Position numbers and translations under genes: made by a program | Notes under the pieces: model-generated | Seen by the model: only the letters and a program-made list of their open reading frames with translations | Told to the model about the DNA's origin: nothing | Database searches by the model: none | Shown: positions 1-11,703 of the stretch, piece after piece | Layout: each line of letters begins with the position of its first letter | How positions within the stretch are numbered: position 1 is the first letter of the stretch | Source: Deuterostichococcus epilithicus | Lineage: Eukaryota; Chlorophyta; Trebouxiophyceae; Prasiolales; Stichococcaceae | NCBI GenBank assembly: GCA_033439295.1 | Contig: JAVTLE010000010.1 | Coordinates: 868,001 to 932,000, forward strand | Length of the DNA: 64,000 nt | Direction of reading: 5' to 3'

Positions 1-26
1 CTGCCGGATGGTCTTGATCCTGCAAG

Positions 27-1083
27 GTGTCGGCGCATTACGTGAGAGACAAACTCACATCTCTTGCGGAGGAGACAGATGCGGGCGCCCACACTGTTTT
101 TTTGCATTTTGGCGTGGAGGCCTATGCGCAAGGCTTCAAGCTGGAGGCGAGACGGCGCTCTGTGGCATTTGCGCGCTCCTCCGCTGTGCCTTGGTCCTCA
201 ATTGCAGTCAACCGTGGCATTTTTGCATGATCAACACTGCACTCTAAGTATGCTGAAACGAGCCTGTGCATGCGGCAGAGGCAGGCTTTCAATGAGGCAG
301 ACTTTCGGGTACCAGACCAGGTGAGGTGCTGCCAGAGCAGGAAGACTGGTGGACAGGCGTGCATGTTGCTGTGCGATACGCGAGCCAGACAAATCACGGT
401 ACATCTGGTCATTGCGATGGCCATGGTGTCGCAGGCGGGCTGGGAGCCAGAGCACCAGCCGATTGATCCAGAGCATGGCCTCCACCATCGGCTGCTGACG
501 AGCCTGCCGGTGGAGGACTTGGCAGGTATGGATACAGGTTGTGACTTGAGAGACATCATGCATGCTGACGAATCATCGAGGCTGAGTGCCGGGTCATTTT
601 GCAGGGACGCTGCGGGAAACCTTCAGCACATCAGTGTCGGATGATGCGGGCAGGCGAGCACAATTCTGGACCGCCTGCTTGCAGCTCTGCCCGTGAAGCC
701 AATTCTCACCCGTGCAAAGGCTCTCAGGATCACAGAAACGAGGCTGCAGGGATTTTTGCAGGTTCGTCTGCAATTATGCGTTGTACTGGAGCCTGCGGCA
801 ATGCCAGCAGCATCAGGGCGGCAGCTGGGAGGCGCTGTTCGTGCACGTGCCGCCCTTCGAGGTCATTCCGGCAGAACAGCAGCTCGCCTTTGCGCACGAG
901 CTGCTGCGCTTGCTCAGGCAGCAGCCGGCGGCAGCCAGCGGCAGCGCCGGCACAGCGCGCAGCAGCGCCGCCAGCAGCGGCGGCGGCGGAGCCATCCAGC
1001 AGGTGTTCAGCTGGCTCGGGCACCAGCCTCTGCAGGCCCTGAGCTACGCCCTGCTGACATGGCTCACGGTCAAGAAGAAATGA
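27..1083 (+). CDS. pyroglutamyl-peptidase I (C15 family), 5' truncated
   Basis: Cysteine peptidase that removes N-terminal pyroglutamate from peptides in the cytosol. Five exons can be joined: 27-146, 279-320, 435-525, 605-653 and 762-1083. They read through to the TGA at 1081-1083. Family motifs in order are VFLHFGVEAYAQGFKLE, RQAFNEADFRVPDQ, GWEPEHQPIDPEHG followed by TSLPVEDL, SVSDDAGR then FVCNYALYWSLR (containing the expected catalytic Cys) and LFVHVPPFEVIP (the expected catalytic His). The first coding exon or exons lie outside the window. Two introns need GC donors: 147-278 (GAG|GCGAGA) and 654-761 (CAG|GCGAGC). Both joins restore the family alignment exactly. A low-complexity Ala/Ser/Gly stretch sits near residue 30 from the C-terminus, followed by a short hydrophobic tail ending in KKK, which is longer than in most family members. 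Identification is from motifs; no search was run. Confidence 0.85.
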
Positions 1084-1420
1084 CAACCGGAGCGCCATGG
1101 GACGGCAGCTTGCTGTGGCGTCATCGTCACAGGTCTCTCGGTCAATATTGCCTGCTGTCGATTAAAACTGCAAAAACCCAGCTTTCGAAAAGAGATGCGC
1201 ACAGCTGCGGGAGCCTGTGCTTGTCCAGGCTTGCCACATGATCCACCTGGTCGCGATAAAGAGAAAATCGCATACAAAGAACTAGGTATTCTCTATACAG
1301 GTCGAGTTTCAAGTTGAGTTTCGACAGACACTCTGGCATGCCCGGAAAGCATTTGCTCAAGCACCAATGCGTGCGCCAACAAAGTGGTGCCCCATCAAAT
1401 GCTGCCTATCCAGCAGAAGT
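1084..1420. other. intergenic, convergent 3' ends
   Basis: About 340 bp between the stop of the pyroglutamyl peptidase and the stop of the minus-strand gene. It presumably holds both 3' UTRs. I see no coding exon, RNA gene or clear repeat. Confidence 0.5.
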
Positions 1421-2602
1421 TCATGCGACATACTGCGTCACGGGCTTGTCCGTCACGCAGCGCCGCAGGTCGGTGTCGAAGCAGGACCGCCAGAAGTACC
1501 CACCACCATCGTTGCGCACCCTGTGGGCCGGTCCCACCTGCTTGCTGTGGCGCAGCCGCTTCTGCCCTGCAGTGACATGGGATCCCGATGCCATCATGCA
1601 GGTTGCTGCAGCGTCCCGCAAGGCGCCAGAGTCGAGGCCTCCAGTGCATGCAGTTGGATGCGATTGCAAGTCTGTTGTGGACCCAACGCCATACTGCAGT
1701 CGCAGATGCGGCGGCGCCTGCTCCGGGTAGGGACCTGCGCCACCTGACGGAAGGGGAGCATGACTGCAACCGTCACAACCGCAGCCCCACCTGTGACGTC
1801 GACGATGGGGCAGTGGAAGCGCTGGATGCCCTTGAGCAGCTCGAAGCGCCGGTCGAAATCTGCCGGCAGCGGGATGGCGGTCCCGCAGGCGGCCGCCAGC
1901 TGGTCGATGTCATCTGCCCTGAAGAAGCGGCAGTACTCCAGCCAGTACTCGCCTGTGACATGAAGAAATGTTGCGTTGAAACCGCTCAACTTCTTTGTGC
2001 TGTGAGGGCGAAAATGTCGGTCGACAGGGTACCGGTGCCTGGTGCAGGTCGACAGTGCAGTTCTGCAGGCGACATCTTCTGCAATCAAGCAGGGGCTGGC
2101 TCAGACTCGCCGGAAGTCAGCAGATAGAGACTCTTGATCTCGGCCAGCAGCGGTGGCGGCGCGCTGGCGCCGCCCGCCGCGGGTGCATCCGAGTCGTTGC
2201 AGTCTAGCGGCGGCGGGGGCTGCAGCACCGCAGCCACCTTTCTGTCCTTTGTACTCAGCACCAGCGCCGCCCGCAGCACCTGCACACGTCCCGCAACAGC
2301 AGCCTGTTCTGCAACTTGCGATGAACAAGCTGCACTGGACACGGTTTTGCAGGGTGACACGCAGCCTGCATGCGGCTCAGACTCGAAGGCCATGCCTACA
2401 GCTGTCTGATTGAGAGATGCCGCAGGCAGCGCCCAACGCCCAGGTGCACACCTGCACTTGCTCCGCGAATTGAACCTTCTGCATCTGCTTCTTGCCGAAG
2501 CCATGAAAGGCAGCAACGCTGTTGCCGCGTGGCGGCCGCGCCAGCAACTTGAGCGCCAGCACCGCGCCCATGCCCGCCGCCGCTGGCCGCATCGGCGTCG
2601 AG
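1421..2602 (-). CDS. unrecognised protein exons, possibly the 3' part of the BRCT gene
   Basis: A chain of minus-strand exons with good splice signals and matching phase. They are about 2602-2453 (contains FHGFGKKQMQKVQFAEQ), about 2290-2110 (VLRAALVLSTKDRKVAAVLQ, then LLAEIKSLYLL), about 1990-1796 (EYWLEYCRFFRADDIDQLA, then RRFELLKGIQRFHCPIVDV) and about 1592-1421 (GGGYFWRSCFDTDLRRCVTD, stop at 1421-1423). The join of the last two exons is in phase (ACA G|GG CAG). I do not recognise the family. Two models fit. It may be the C-terminal half of the BRCT gene upstream, because the donor at 2827 joins the acceptor before 2602 in phase. Alternatively it starts at the ATG at 2592-2590, whose product opens with an Arg/Ala-rich sequence like an organelle presequence. 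The junction between the second and third exons is not resolved and may use a GC donor. Confidence 0.45.
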
Positions 2603-2827
2603 CCTGCACGTCGCACGAGCAGTCCCCGCCAGATTAAACTGCAGTATGGCAGCAGCGCACAGCTTCCAACGATGCTTTGCTGCAGCCCACTGTCCTGTTG
2701 CCGCTTGTCAGCATGCTGGCACACGTCAACACCCCAACTATGCAGCTGCGGACTCCAGAGTCATGTTGCCCTTGCTTCCCTTGGTCATGTATGCCCCGGC
2801 GTCACAGCCGCTGCAGCCTGTTCCCAC

Positions 2828-4157
2828 CTGCCAGGTTCACTGACGGCGACGCCGGCAGCGGCGCGGCGCGGCGCACGCTGTCGGCGGCGGGGCTGTCCCA
2901 CAGGTCCACAGGTGTGGAGGACGCCACTGTCAACGGCGCCGCGGCAAGCGACGAGGGCGCCAGACCCGAGGCGCTCGGGCGACGCCGCCAGCCCTGTGCC
3001 GCCACAGCGGCCCGGGCTGCGGTGGCGTGCGGGCGTCGGCGACGGCAGCGGCTGCAGCGTGCTTGGCTTGTCTGGGTCTGCACATGCGCGACTCGTCAAA
3101 GCGCTGCCTCTCATGCATATAGCACGGTTCATGCCAAGAATGCTGGAGCGCAGTAGAAAATCTGTCAGACAGTCGTTCCTGCTCCCTGCCGCCATGTGTC
3201 ATAGTACCCCGGCAAGGTGATAGCTGGCTCTCAGAAGTTCAGGCTGAATCAAAAAAGTACTGCACCTGGGGAGGGCTGCGCGCAGTTGATGCTGTCGTCG
3301 TCGCTGCACGTGCAGCTCCCTGCCGCCGAAGCTGCTGCAGGCGGCTCGTGCTCCGCACAGTCTGGCAGCTCCACGACATCATCGCCGTCGCCGGCCCAGC
3401 TGGCTGCGTCGCCGCCGGCTGCCGAGTCGCATTCGTCCGGCCCGCCGCCCACTTGCAGGCGGCCCAGCCGCGCCGCCAGGGCGGCTGCCTCGTCCCCCGG
3501 CTGGGCTGAGTCGTGCGCGGCTGCAGTCGAGGGGCCGGCGGACCGCGCGTGTTTTGCAGCTGCATGAGGATCCAGATTCTCCTGGTCCCTGGCGCCGTCG
3601 GAGCGGCTGCCGCCGGTGCCGCTGCCGGCGTGCCTGGGGCCGCTTAGCTGCCACTGCTCCGGCATCGCTACTGCCTCATCGAGCGGCGATTGGGCGCGTG
3701 CGGCGCCTAAATGCACCTGCTGGGCTGCCACGGCATCGATGCTGGGCGCTCCGGTTGTGTGCGACTCAGCCGCACTGTTCGCTGGTAGAGCTGGTTGTTT
3801 GGGTGCGGCTGCGCTGCCCGGCCCAATGTACAAATAGAGCCCTGTCGGCAGCATCCGGCCCCGCGCCGCGCTCTGCTTGAGCCATGCCCATTGCAGGGCA
3901 GGGATGCCCCACTCCGTCGCGCGCTGCAGCTTGGAGCTGGCCGTCGCGCCGGTGCTGTCGCTGCAGACCAGGTGCGTCGTGACGCCCTGCTGGAGGTCGC
4001 CGCAGTATTCTGCGCCGCACGCCTTCGCGGCCTCCCGGACCATCTGCCTGCCGTCTCCATGAAAGCCTGGACACAGCAGGCGAAGCACGCTTTGGGTGAT
4101 GAGAACGTTGAGCAAAGATTGAAAACAGGACGCCGCAGAGCAGCAGCTGCAGTGCAT
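2828..4157 (-). CDS. BRCT-domain protein
   Basis: Exon 4157-3266 encodes a BRCT domain within its first 110 residues: GFHGDGRQMVREAAKACGAE, then GDLQQGVTTHLVC, SKLQRATEWGIPALQWAWL and GRMLPTGLYLY. The conserved Gly, the THLV strand, the WGI and the WL of the last helix are all present. BRCT domains bind phosphopeptides in DNA damage and cell-cycle proteins. After the domain comes a long Ala/Ser/Gln/Gly-rich, probably disordered region that turns acidic at the end (DDVVELPDC, CSDDDS). A donor (CAG|GTGCAG) at 3265 joins an exon at about 3051-2828 containing STPVDLWDSPAADSVRR. Without splicing, the frame stops at 3249. The start is uncertain: ATG 4157 is the first in frame, but a splice acceptor lies just before the BRCT segment, so a short upstream exon in 4158-4784 is possible. 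The specific family (TopBP1, MEI1 or other) cannot be told from one domain. Confidence 0.65.
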
Positions 4158-4784
4158 TGATGCTGCAAGTGTGCATCGGAGTTGTGCTGGGCACCTGTTC
4201 CAGTGATCACTGGCATCGTCGCAAGCGTAGCTCGGTCTACATGAGCGTCTATCTCCGCAGCTGCGCTAAGAGTGATTCATGGGCAAGGCCGACCCTGCGC
4301 GGAGTTATGAGGTCAGCAGCTCAATGTCTTGCAAACCTGCACCTCGAGCTCAACATAGCGGGGAATTTGAGCCTGCAGGGATGGGATTGCGGCTTTCGAT
4401 GCCGACAAATGTTGCGTTGAACGTCCACAGGCGCTGGTGATCACGATGCATGTGGTGATGTGGGCAAAACTCAGAATCTGCTGCTGGAGTGCTGCCTGTC
4501 TGTTTGCAATTCAAAATTCAATTTCGAGCGAGTCAGAGCGAGTGCAGGGTGCACGGCTGCAGGCCCACGGGCCACGGCCGTTGGTCTTCGAGGAATCGAG
4601 CTGTGCAAGGCACTCCTCGCAATGTCCAACTGCGGCGCTTTGGAGTTCGTGACCAGCCAGTTGGTGCGCCAGCGCAACATTTGGCGGTTGTTCAATGACG
4701 GCAGCCGGTCACAATTCACTTCAATGTTGGCCTCTCTATGCCCTTTGGCATCTCCTAGTGGTTTCTGTTCACTGCTGATAGCAT
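4158..4784. other. intergenic or 5' exon region
   Basis: About 630 bp between the BRCT exon and the glucosidase II stop codon. The open frames here have no convincing composition. It probably holds the glucosidase II 3' UTR and the promoter, plus perhaps a small first exon, of the BRCT gene. Confidence 0.4.
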
Positions 4785-7700
4785 CTAGGCCGTCGCGTCG
4801 ACGCGCGTCACCTCGAGCGACCAGTCCCCGGTGACCGGCAGGTTCGGCTTGCGCACAAGCAATGCCGTGTCTGCCGCCCCGGGGGTGAGCTGCAGCGGCC
4901 CCGGCATCGACTCGATGGCACTACTCCCCCCGATCAGCGACACCTGAAGAGCCACAGCACACACACGCCATTGAGCCAGCACGAACACAACAACAGTCAT
5001 CGACAGCCACAGCTATTACGCACCTGTCAGGAATTCTATCATAACAAATACTGATGCACGGCACGGCGGAACAGCATACATCAACATGTGGCGCTCATTC
5101 GGTGGGCCTTTGCCGTGATAAGAGCCCTATGAGCCAGTGTCACAGCGACCAACCCCACGACAGGGCGGAAGTGCATTCAGGCGAGCCTCTGCCGTGATGT
5201 TGCTCACCTGCCACCCGGAGGGGCCACCAGGCAGCCCCAGAATGGCAATGCGCTCGATGACGCCCTCAGTGTCGAAGGCCGCCTGTGCCACCTGGCCGCC
5301 AGCGGCGTCATAGGCGCTGCTGCTCAGGACGCCATCCTTGTATCTGTGGGAGCAACTCGGGTATCAGCACTTTGAACTCTGATTTTAGAACGCCATGCCA
5401 TACCCTGAGCACAGCGTGCAGATCAGAGGGCCGACACGTCCAGTGGGCGACCTCCAGTCGCAGCTGTCGATATTGCATTCCCAAGCTGCAAGGCAGAGCC
5501 CAACCTGAAGTGGCGGTGGGCGAATGCGCCGAGGCTGAAGGCGAAGCTGCGGCCGTCATCCAGGTACAGGTCGCCCTCGGCGCTGCCGCTGCTGTTCAGC
5601 GCCACCACCTGCCACACGCCACATTACCTATTACAGGCCAATGCTTTGTTGAAGTATGCCAGACGTGCCCCTGGCTCTCCAGACTTTCGGGGCAGCAGCA
5701 GTAGGAAAATGCTCACAGGGGGTCCACCGAAGCATCCGCTGGCTTGCCGGTGTCGCTGCAGCATCGCAGAGGCGGCTGGAGTGGCCGGATTGCGCTGCCT
5801 GCCGGCTGATGCCCGGGAGGGAGCAGTGGCGGGGACTGGACGGTATGCCAGCCCTTGAGAGGGACGGCGCACCAGGGTGATGGGGTCAGCGGCCATGGCG
5901 GCGGTGCTGCGGCGGGCGCGCTCTTTGCGCGGCACGATGCTACCGCCGCGCAGGTACACGGGCACACTGTCCATCGTCACCGCCACCTGCTGCGGGCTGC
6001 CGTCGGTGGTCGCTGGCGCGCCTGCGGTCGTGGCGAGGCGACCGAGCTTGTGGCTGGCTCCACCAGGCAGCAGTGCACGAGAAGACTGACACATGGCAAT
6101 CAAGAGAGCAACTTGCATCCGCCAGGAGCGGCTGCTGCCATCCGTCATCAGCCGTCGTTCAGCGATCAGTGCTTCCCGCAAGCCCTCGAGAAAAAATTAT
6201 GGGGGCACCTGTGGCGGCGTCAAACCAGGCGGCCTGCACTGGCAGCGTCAGGGCCCGTGAGGATGCGCCCTCTTCCAGCACGGGTGCCACCAGCAGCGAC
6301 GGCCCCAGCATGAAGGCGTCGTCAGCGCCGTACAAACCCTCAGCCTCAGGGAACTCGAACCACAGCGGCCGCATCACCGGCTGACCTGCAGCAGCAGGAG
6401 CAGCAAGAACATCTGAAACTCGGGTCATAACGAATGAATACTTTGGGCCGGCACGAACCACAGCGGCCGTACCACCAACCGGCCTGCGGCGGCACGCCCG
6501 CATGTGGGGTCTGGTGCCGAGATCAGGGAGCCAGAAACTTGTGAGGGTGTCCGCTCTTGTTGGGGCTCAGCAGCAGCAGGGACCCTCTTCGAAGTCCGAC
6601 CCTCGGGGGAGTGCATCGGTCTTTGGTGGGTCCCTCGCCAACTCTACAACGCCTGTAGTACCTAGTCGAGCAAGTCCTACCTTTACCTTTGAAGGGCACT
6701 GGCAGGAGAGGCCCGCCCTTGTGTATTTGGGAGGCCCGCCTCCTGCTGCACAGCAAGCAGGGGCATCGCCTTCCTCAAATCTCAAGCGACCAACCCGTGA
6801 GATTCGCGTGGCGGAAGAGCGTGTAGATGTAGGGCAGCAGCGCGTAGCGCGCCCTGATGGCGTCGCGAATCCGCGATGTGGTCGGGTCGCCAAAGAGCCA
6901 TGGCTCCCGTCGCGCCGTCTCCAGATGCGCATGACCCTGCAGCATGGCAGCAGCAGGTCGGGGTCATCACCATATATGTCACACCTTCATCGCCGGGCAG
7001 GCAACACGAGATGCACTCGCGTCAGCCAGGCAGGGCCTCGCCCTGAGGCGCCGCCGAGGAGTCTTGCCTTGTTGCCCAAGCACCAGGCCAGCAACCTGCA
7101 TTGCCTGCGGCTGGCAGGAGGGTTCCAAACAGCAACTAAGAAGCAGCATCCAGCGGTGGCATGAACTTCACAGCGCTCTCCAGCACTTTAAGAATGCTAT
7201 CTGCACAGCAATTTCTGAGGAAGACCGGCAGCGCACCCGGAAGAAAGGGTAGTAGGCGCCCAGCTGGTACCAACGCGTCAGCAGCTCCATGCTGGGGTTG
7301 CCAAAAAAGCCGCCCACATCCGCGCCTGCGGAGCACCAGTGATTCAAGCCGAGTCCACAGCAAGGTAGGCAGCAAGCAATGCCGAGGACTCCTGCGCAGG
7401 GTAACCGTGCGGCGCCATCCGCCAGTGGCGGCGTGGAGCATGGCAGGGCAGGCCCTCGAAAAGCACAGGGGCCGAGGCGCACCCGAGAAGGAGATGCCGG
7501 CCAGGTTGATGGTGAGCACCATGGGAATGGACACCCGCAGGTTCTCCCAGTTGGCCGTGTTGTCGCCCGTCCAGATGGGGCCCACCTGGCGGGCATCGCA
7601 GCCGGTGCAGCGTCAGCCAAGGAGCCCAAGGGGTCGCACCGTCAAAAGTAACGACGGAGACTCTCGCGGCAGAGCCGCACCCTGCGGCACCAGCCTGTCT

Positions 7701-10700
7701 CCGCTCGGCAGTCGGACGCCGGCAGGTCCACACCACTCCCTCTGCGGTGCAAGATTGCGTCCACAGGACACTGTGTTACAAGGGGTACCCAGCACCCACA
7801 TCAAAGGGCGATGGCAGGATCGGCGCACCGTCTGGGTGCCGGCAAAAAAGGCGCGGCTGAGCACAAAGGGGCGGTCGCCGTCAGCGCCCCACTCCGCGGT
7901 TCCCCGCGCGACCAGGCCCTCGGCGGTCGCCTCGTGGTACAGCTTGCCGAACAGGTTGTGCACGTCGCGGTGCTCCACGTCGCCGTGGTGGATCAGGTCT
8001 TTGGGGAACGTGATCTGCGTGCAGGAGCAGGGATCAGTCATCAGGGGGTAGTGAGGTGCAGCCTTCGTCAGTGGCCCTTGCACTAGTACCCTGTCTGCTG
8101 CAGTCGATTGTGACAAGCGAGATCACTGTCCCTGCAGCAATGCCAGGCTTGTGTAGCTATGCACGGCAAGCCCGGCCTCCAAGCTGCGCCGCCACAGCAA
8201 GCATGTCTGAGCGGCCGCACCTCGGGCCCGTTGAAGACGGAGGGCTCGTTCATGTCGTTCCAGATGTACAGGTGCTTGGTGGCGCCCGGGTAGCCGCCCG
8301 GCAGGAAGTTGGTGGCCCACCAGGCGCGCACCTCCGGGTTCAGCACGTCCAGGTACGAGCTGGACCCCGGCCAGCACCACCTGCAGGTTATAAGCACAAA
8401 GACAGACCTACTTGCATACATGCTGAAACACACGAGTTGAGAGTCTCCAGGCTGCCTTTGGCAGCTCTGCATTCGAGTGTGAGTGCTGCGCCGTCTTATC
8501 ACAGAGGCGCCGGGAGCAGGCGCCCAGCTCGGCTTGGCTCGGCGCCATGCTTGGTGCGGCAAGAGGCCGGGAGGAACCGCGGCCAGGCAGCGACGAAGGG
8601 TACCATATGTCGCTGCCAACAAAAATTGACACCGCCCGCAGGCGCGCCTACAGCATGGTGACCAGCTGGCAAACGGGGCGTCCGGCTGGAACTCGACACC
8701 CTAAACCAACTGGTCAATCAAACCCTCACACACGCACCCGTCGTAGTCTGTGCCGTCCTTTGATTTGACGTAATAGCCCTTGTCCTCGGCGGTCTTGAAG
8801 AGCGGGTAGCCCGCGTCACGCTTGATGTGCGGGTCCACGATGGTGACCACCTTGCGCCCCCGTGATGCAATGTCCTCCTGCATCTTCTCCGGGTGCGGGA
8901 AGGTCGCCGCATCCCACGTCAGGTACCTGGGCAAGCCGCGCCGGCTTCTGAACTGGCGGCAGCGAAAGACCAGAGGTCTAGCAGCAGCAGGTGTGAGTCA
9001 AGCCCATTTCAGAGGTGTTGTCTCAGCCAGGGTGCGGCTCATCTGCGACAATACGGGAAAGGACTACGGCACATTAGACGAGTCAGTCTCCAGGCTGCAG
9101 AACCGACTAGTGGATTGCGCCATTTCAACCCTCCAGGTGGCCAGAGTCCAGCCGAGACGATGGGGAGCACACCGCTTGCCATCGGTGTGCTCGATGTCCA
9201 GCCAGATGACGTCGTAGGGGATGTCGTGCTCGTCAAAGCCGGCGTCCACCGCCAGTGTGTCCGCCTCGTCCCGGTAGTTCCAGCGGCACTGGTGGTACCT
9301 GTCCGTTGCTGCCGAAGTGGTCAGCCTCACAGCCTCATGTTGAGCACCCCACCCCAGCACAAGCAGCTCACAGCACGACTTCAGTCCAGCGGGTGCTGCA
9401 CGCAGCAGGCTCGACATCGCTTGACCCAGTGACCAGGTGGTAAGCACCTCGGCAGCGTGACGGTCTCGACGCGCAGGAAACAAGAGGAGAGGAGCAGAAT
9501 GCCACACAAGATGCAAAAGAGCGTGCACCCGAGTGCGAACATCTGCGGCATCGCGGAAGTGCCGGTGACGGCGGCGTACTGCGCCGAGACGTCCGCGGGG
9601 CGGGGGCCAACCAGCAGGAACAGGTCCAGCACGCCGGACTCGGCGATCCACTGCGTTGATGCGCCAGCCGCCGGCTTACTGACGTCCACGTACATCTCCG
9701 CCGCGTTCAGCCTGCCAGGGCGCAAGGGTTGAGCCATTGAAGAGTAGGAGAATGCCTAGGATGCCTCGCTCTAGAAGATCAAGCGCCGTACAACGCCTCT
9801 AACAGGCGTCAAGCACTGTTGCACAAAGGTGACGGTGCACAACCAAAGTCCGTCGTGAGCACCGGCCGGTGTGGCATTGTGCGTGCGGACTCATACCCAG
9901 TGCGCTACACGCCTCCACCTGATGTTGCATCAGTCCAAAGATCGGTCAAGGCCGCAGAGAGCGCAATTTGCATTCACAGCGCACCAGAAGGCGCCGATGG
10001 TGAGGCCCAGCTTGTGCGCCAGCACCACCGGGATGGAGCCGTACAGCCCGAAGTTGGACTCGGGCAGGTACTCGAACACGTCCAAGTTGTACATGCGGTA
10101 CGGTTCCGCCTCCTTGTCCGGCACACCTGTGGCATGATTATTGATTGCATGTCGACACCTAGCGTCTGAATACCATCTGCCCGCAGGACATCTCAACCTT
10201 GCTTGCTCGCTAGGCTCCCAGCAGCCTCCATGTCTCAGCGCCGAGCAGCACGCACTGCTGCAGCTGGGTGACGCTGCAAAATGGTCAAGTACTCCAGAAG
10301 AGACTTGTCTCCATGCATGGATCCGTAGGCTGCCAAGAGAGTTCGTGTGCACCTGTGGTGGGCTCCAGGGACAGGCTGGTCGCATGCTCCGGCAGGCCAT
10401 ACACGTGCTGGGCGCCCGGGAAGGACAGGTCGAACGAGATTGCCTCCGGGCCCTTAGGCTTAGAGTCAGAAAACGACTTGAAGCTCTCCTCCCACCAGCC
10501 CTCCGGGTCCCCCTCCTGTTAAGGAGCAACAACGAGACTATCTTCAGGACTGGGAACTGAAGGACATCACTTTGGCTCCGCCTACCCCTAGTCGTCACGA
10601 GATGGAACAAGCATGCGTCGATGACAGCCTGCCACCTGCATGGACTTGATCCCAAAGCATGCTCAGCCCTCGGCAGAACAGACAGGGCAGGCTCAGAGTC

Positions 10701-11703
10701 GAGCCCAGGCATCTTGGCAGGCTGAAAGTACTCCAACACCAAAATGGCATACACAACAAATCCGCATGCAGCTTGGCAGGAATGCGTCACGCATGTCACC
10801 TTCTTCTCCCGCAGGTGCTCCATCGCGAACATCTGGGCGGCATTGAAAGCGATGGCCGGCTGCCCGGCCACAGCCACCGTGAGCGCCAGCGGCCGGAAGG
10901 CCAGCGTCACTGAGATGCCCTCGCCCAGCTGTAGTGTGGTGCTGCCGCCAAGCAGCGCCTTGGACTGTTTGCCCCAGGGCAGCTCTCGTGACGCCAGGTC
11001 CTCCCGCAGCACCGAGGGCACCTGCGCATTTCGTTGTATGACATTAGGTCAGCAAAGTGGTGACGCACAAGCATTCTCCGGCCCGGTGCATCGCCATTGC
11101 TCTGCTTGCCCCAGGGCGCATGCCACACCACCAGGTCCTCCCGCTGCAGGCTGTGCGTTTGGTTGCAAGGTCTGTATTTGGCTTACCTGGAAGCGGCCTT
11201 TGGAGGCACCCTCATCGATGTGCAGCCGCACGATGTCCTTGTAGGCCGTCAGCGTCAGAACGAATTCGGCGCCGTTGGCCTCATTTGCGATGTGCGCCGA
11301 GAGCCTGCTGCCCTCGACGGCCAGCGTGTCCGACTGAACGGCATAAACGTCGCCCTTCTGGCCGCGCAGGCGCTTGCAGAATGCCGCATCCGCGCATTTC
11401 TGCAAGTGAGTAGCATTAAGCGGATCAAGGTCGGGTTCCGATCGAAGATCTGTTGTGATTGCAAGCTAGCAGTCAGAGCACAGAAGCAGCCCCACCAGGG
11501 ACCATGATTTGCCTGCGTATGCAATTTAGTCAAGCGGCCTTTTGCAGAGATGATATGCAGGCAACACACAAAACGTGATCGTTTCGGTGAAGAACAGCTT
11601 AACACACCTTGAAGTCGTGCTCTTTGAAAGCCGAGACGTCCTCGGGTCCGATCGCTGCCATGGTCAGCAGTAGTGCCAAAATGCCGGCCGCTACGCTGCC
11701 CAT
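4785..11703 (-). CDS. glucosidase II alpha subunit (GH31), ER N-glycan trimming
   Basis: Catalytic subunit of ER glucosidase II, which removes the two inner alpha-1,3-linked glucoses from N-glycans in the calnexin/calreticulin cycle. Start ATG 11703 gives [20 protein letters not shown], a cleavable signal peptide, followed by a Cys-containing N-terminal segment ([20 protein letters not shown]). Many short exons follow on the minus strand. Landmarks are [13 protein letters not shown] (about 10980), [16 protein letters not shown] (about 10380), [19 protein letters not shown] (about 10060), [14 protein letters not shown] (about 9200), [15 protein letters not shown] with the GH31 nucleophile Asp (8231-8269), [17 protein letters not shown] with the acid/base Asp (7548-7579), [18 protein letters not shown] (6355-6390) and [19 protein letters not shown] (about 5950). 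The stop is TAG at 4785-4787. There is no KDEL signal, as expected, since the beta subunit retains this protein. Two introns contain degraded copies of the following exon (see repeats). Confidence 0.93.
6351..6502 (-). repeat. partial exon duplication in a glucosidase II intron
   Basis: Exon start 6351-6399 (minus strand [10 protein letters not shown]) has a second copy at about 6450-6498 in the intron just upstream in transcript direction. The shared core includes cgaaccacagcggccg. The copy would read VVRPLWF and keeps an AG acceptor before it. After this core the two copies diverge, so the copy does not continue the GH31 alignment. Confidence 0.65.
10968..11152 (-). repeat. second partial exon duplication in glucosidase II
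   Basis: Exon start 10968-11021 ([15 protein letters not shown]) is matched by 11105-11152 in the intron upstream in transcript direction ([14 protein letters not shown]). The blocks ttgccccagggc and ccaggtcctcccgc are identical and similarly spaced. The copy retains a CAG acceptor at its 5' edge. Confidence 0.7.

Noticed and set aside
5285-9732. Many plus-strand ORFs across the glucosidase II locus
   Set aside because: All are antisense to GH31 exons with conserved motifs and show only high-GC shadow composition.
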